DNA from: Chloracidobacterium sp. UBA7659
GTDB taxonomy: Bacteria > Acidobacteriota > Blastocatellia > Pyrinomonadales > Pyrinomonadaceae
Direction: 5' to 3'
Length of the DNA stretch: 6,782 bases
Assembly (NCBI GenBank): GCA_002483395.1
Contig: DLHV01000071.1
Coordinates: 57,024 to 63,805 of the forward strand
Shown one piece after another: positions 5,755-6,782 of the stretch. Each line of letters opens with the position of its first letter. The first letter of the stretch is position 1. The position numbers were made by a program, and so were the translations under genes. The notes beneath the pieces were generated by a model. That model worked only from the letters and a program-made list of their open reading frames with translations. It searched no databases and had not been told where the DNA came from.

Positions 5755-5949
5755 TGCATTTGGGTACAGGAGCGGTCGGACCTCGACCGGCCCTATTTAT
5801 CTGGGTCAGGAATACAAAAACTCCCGGGTAAATAGGTTCTCTGTTACCCGGGGCGTTTTCATGCTTGATAGCAAGGACAAGGTGTTAAGGGTAGTAAAGG
5901 ACGAACAGCGAACAATTCGACGAGAGCGCAACACCTCACCGAGGCAATT
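5755..5949. other. Convergent intergenic region
   Basis: This 195-bp spacer lies between the 3' ends of the NapC-like gene and the cytochrome b gene. It contains a short hairpin (CGGTCG 5773-5778 with CGACCG 5784-5789, five-base loop) and a strong terminator hairpin. I see no supported gene in the remainder, 5861-5949. Confidence 0.6.
5816..5859. terminator. Bidirectional intrinsic terminator
   Basis: CCCGGGTAA (5823-5831) pairs perfectly with TTACCCGGG (5844-5852), giving nine base pairs plus a possible flanking T-G wobble, around a 12-base loop. On the plus strand TTTT follows at 5856-5859. On the minus strand the A run at 5816-5820 becomes a T run immediately after the stem. Its position between two convergent genes fits termination from both sides. 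Confidence 0.75.
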
Positions 5950-6782
5950 TCAATCTTTTACCGTCAATAGTGTTACGAAAATCGCGATAACCATTAGTAC
6001 GCCTGAAATATATGCTGCGAAACCAAAGATCTTTGAAACGATCTGAGCAGTTGCCGAGGGCGGGTCGGTCAATACCGTATCCAGCTTTCCTTCACTGACC
6101 AGCCGTTCATACTCGACGGCGCGTTCCTCTTTAAACCGCGACAACGTCATTTTTCCGGTGAAGATCACCGTGTCCATCGGGAAGTTTTCCGGCCGCAGGT
6201 GATTGTGGAAGAAATGAAATGCGAAGATAAAGGCCGTAGCCAGGAGAGCTTCCTCGCCATGTACAATCATCGCAACGTTCAATACCACGCCGGGCAAAAA
6301 ACTCGTAAATAAAGTCGGAAACCAGAGCATTAAACCAGAAAGCCCGATAACCGGAACACCCCAGAATACAGCGAAATAATCGAACTTCTCCCAATACGTC
6401 CAACGATCCAGCTTAGGCCGCGGCCCGAGATAGAAGAACCACCGAAACATATTGAATGCGTCCTTAATGTCCTGTACCCGGGGAACCATCGAATCGGGAC
6501 CGTAAAGGATCGAGTATTTTCGCTCGATGACCGCTTTGCGGATCACGTAAAAAATGTGGATAAGAGCATAGATAAGGGTGATCACGGCGCAAATGCGGTG
6601 CAGAACTCGGGTGACGCCCAAACCGCCCTCCATCTGCTCTAGTGCTCGTCCCCAATCGGTGTAATAGTACATCAAAGGCAAGCCTGTCGCGGCCAACAAG
6701 ATAAAACTTACGACGATCAAAACGTGGGTAAATCTGTGGATACGGGCAAAACGCACAACGTACTGTTCGTCGTCCGGAGATT
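5950..6782 (-). CDS. Di-heme cytochrome b, HydC/FdnI type, N-terminus off right edge
   Basis: An integral membrane cytochrome b that would exchange electrons between the quinone pool and a partner. Stop is TCA at 5952-5950. The frame is open to the window edge, so 276 residues are visible. The GTG at 6756-6754 is probably an internal valine, since eight more codons (S-P-D-D-E-Q-Y-V) continue upstream. Counting from that GTG as 1, hydrophobic helices lie near 12-30, 51-72, 127-149, 160-183 and 246-265. Histidines at H11, H53, H67, H166, H181, H184 and H186 are placed to bind two b hemes. A segment MDTVIFTG...EYERLV (194-220) after the fourth helix is familiar from formate dehydrogenase gamma / cytochrome b domain proteins. 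It is convergent with the NapC-like gene, so its operon partners are beyond the right edge. Whether it stands alone or is the C-terminal domain of a larger c/b fusion cannot be seen here. Confidence 0.85.
   Translation of the reverse strand, partial: SPDDEQYVVRFARIHRFTHVLIVVSFILLAATGLPLMYYYTDWGRALEQMEGGLGVTRVLHRICAVITLIYALIHIFYVIRKAVIERKYSILYGPDSMVPRVQDIKDAFNMFRWFFYLGPRPKLDRWTYWEKFDYFAVFWGVPVIGLSGLMLWFPTLFTSFLPGVVLNVAMIVHGEEALLATAFIFAFHFFHNHLRPENFPMDTVIFTGKMTLSRFKEERAVEYERLVSEGKLDTVLTDPPSATAQIVSKIFGFAAYISGVLMVIAIFVTLLTVKD

Noticed and set aside
5861..6046. Plus-strand open frame of 61 codons after the terminator
   Set aside because: It begins directly after the terminator hairpin, has no Shine-Dalgarno, and overlaps the 3' end of the cytochrome b gene on the other strand.
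1..6782. CRISPR array, tRNA, rRNA, insertion sequence or attachment site
   Set aside because: No regularly spaced repeats, cloverleaf signatures, transposase-like proteins or terminal inverted repeats were seen on either strand.

Overview
The window is a respiratory electron-transfer locus with a very high c-type heme load. It looks like a Gram-negative, menaquinone-using anaerobe or facultative anaerobe that matures cytochromes c by System II (ResB/CcsA). Protein style and gene content would fit Acidobacteriota or a deltaproteobacterium-like lineage. That placement is an inference: the window has no rRNA or other taxonomic marker.

Layout, left to right. The minus strand at 1-1013 carries the N-terminal part of a ResB cytochrome c biogenesis protein that runs off the left edge. 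A 333-bp divergent spacer (1014-1346) holds a perfect CRP-type palindrome and leads into two plus-strand genes, 1347-2552 and 2568-3449. Both encode membrane-targeted nonaheme cytochromes, and both can be read as three tandem triheme (cytochrome c7-like) modules; they look like ancient tandem duplicates. A 201-bp spacer (3450-3650) carries an excellent sigma-54 (-24/-12) promoter with palindromes about 80-100 bp upstream. It precedes a small monoheme cytochrome c (3651-3989). After a 142-bp gap comes an inner-membrane NapC/NirT-type multiheme cytochrome (4132-5754) with three membrane helices and eight heme sites, the first of the CxxxCH type. It resembles the ImcH class of quinol dehydrogenases. 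A strong hairpin with T/A tracts on both sides separates this gene from a convergent minus-strand di-heme cytochrome b of the HydC/FdnI type (5950-6782), whose N-terminus lies beyond the right edge.

Working model (inference): the NapC/NirT-type protein, and perhaps the cytochrome b, takes electrons from menaquinol. The monoheme cytochrome and the two nonaheme cytochromes carry them through the periplasm toward a terminal or extracellular acceptor. ResB supplies heme-ligation capacity for the 27 covalent hemes encoded by four genes in about 4.4 kb. No terminal reductase, porin or outer-membrane conduit is inside the window, so the acceptor cannot be named. No rRNA, tRNA, CRISPR array, insertion sequence or phage gene was seen.
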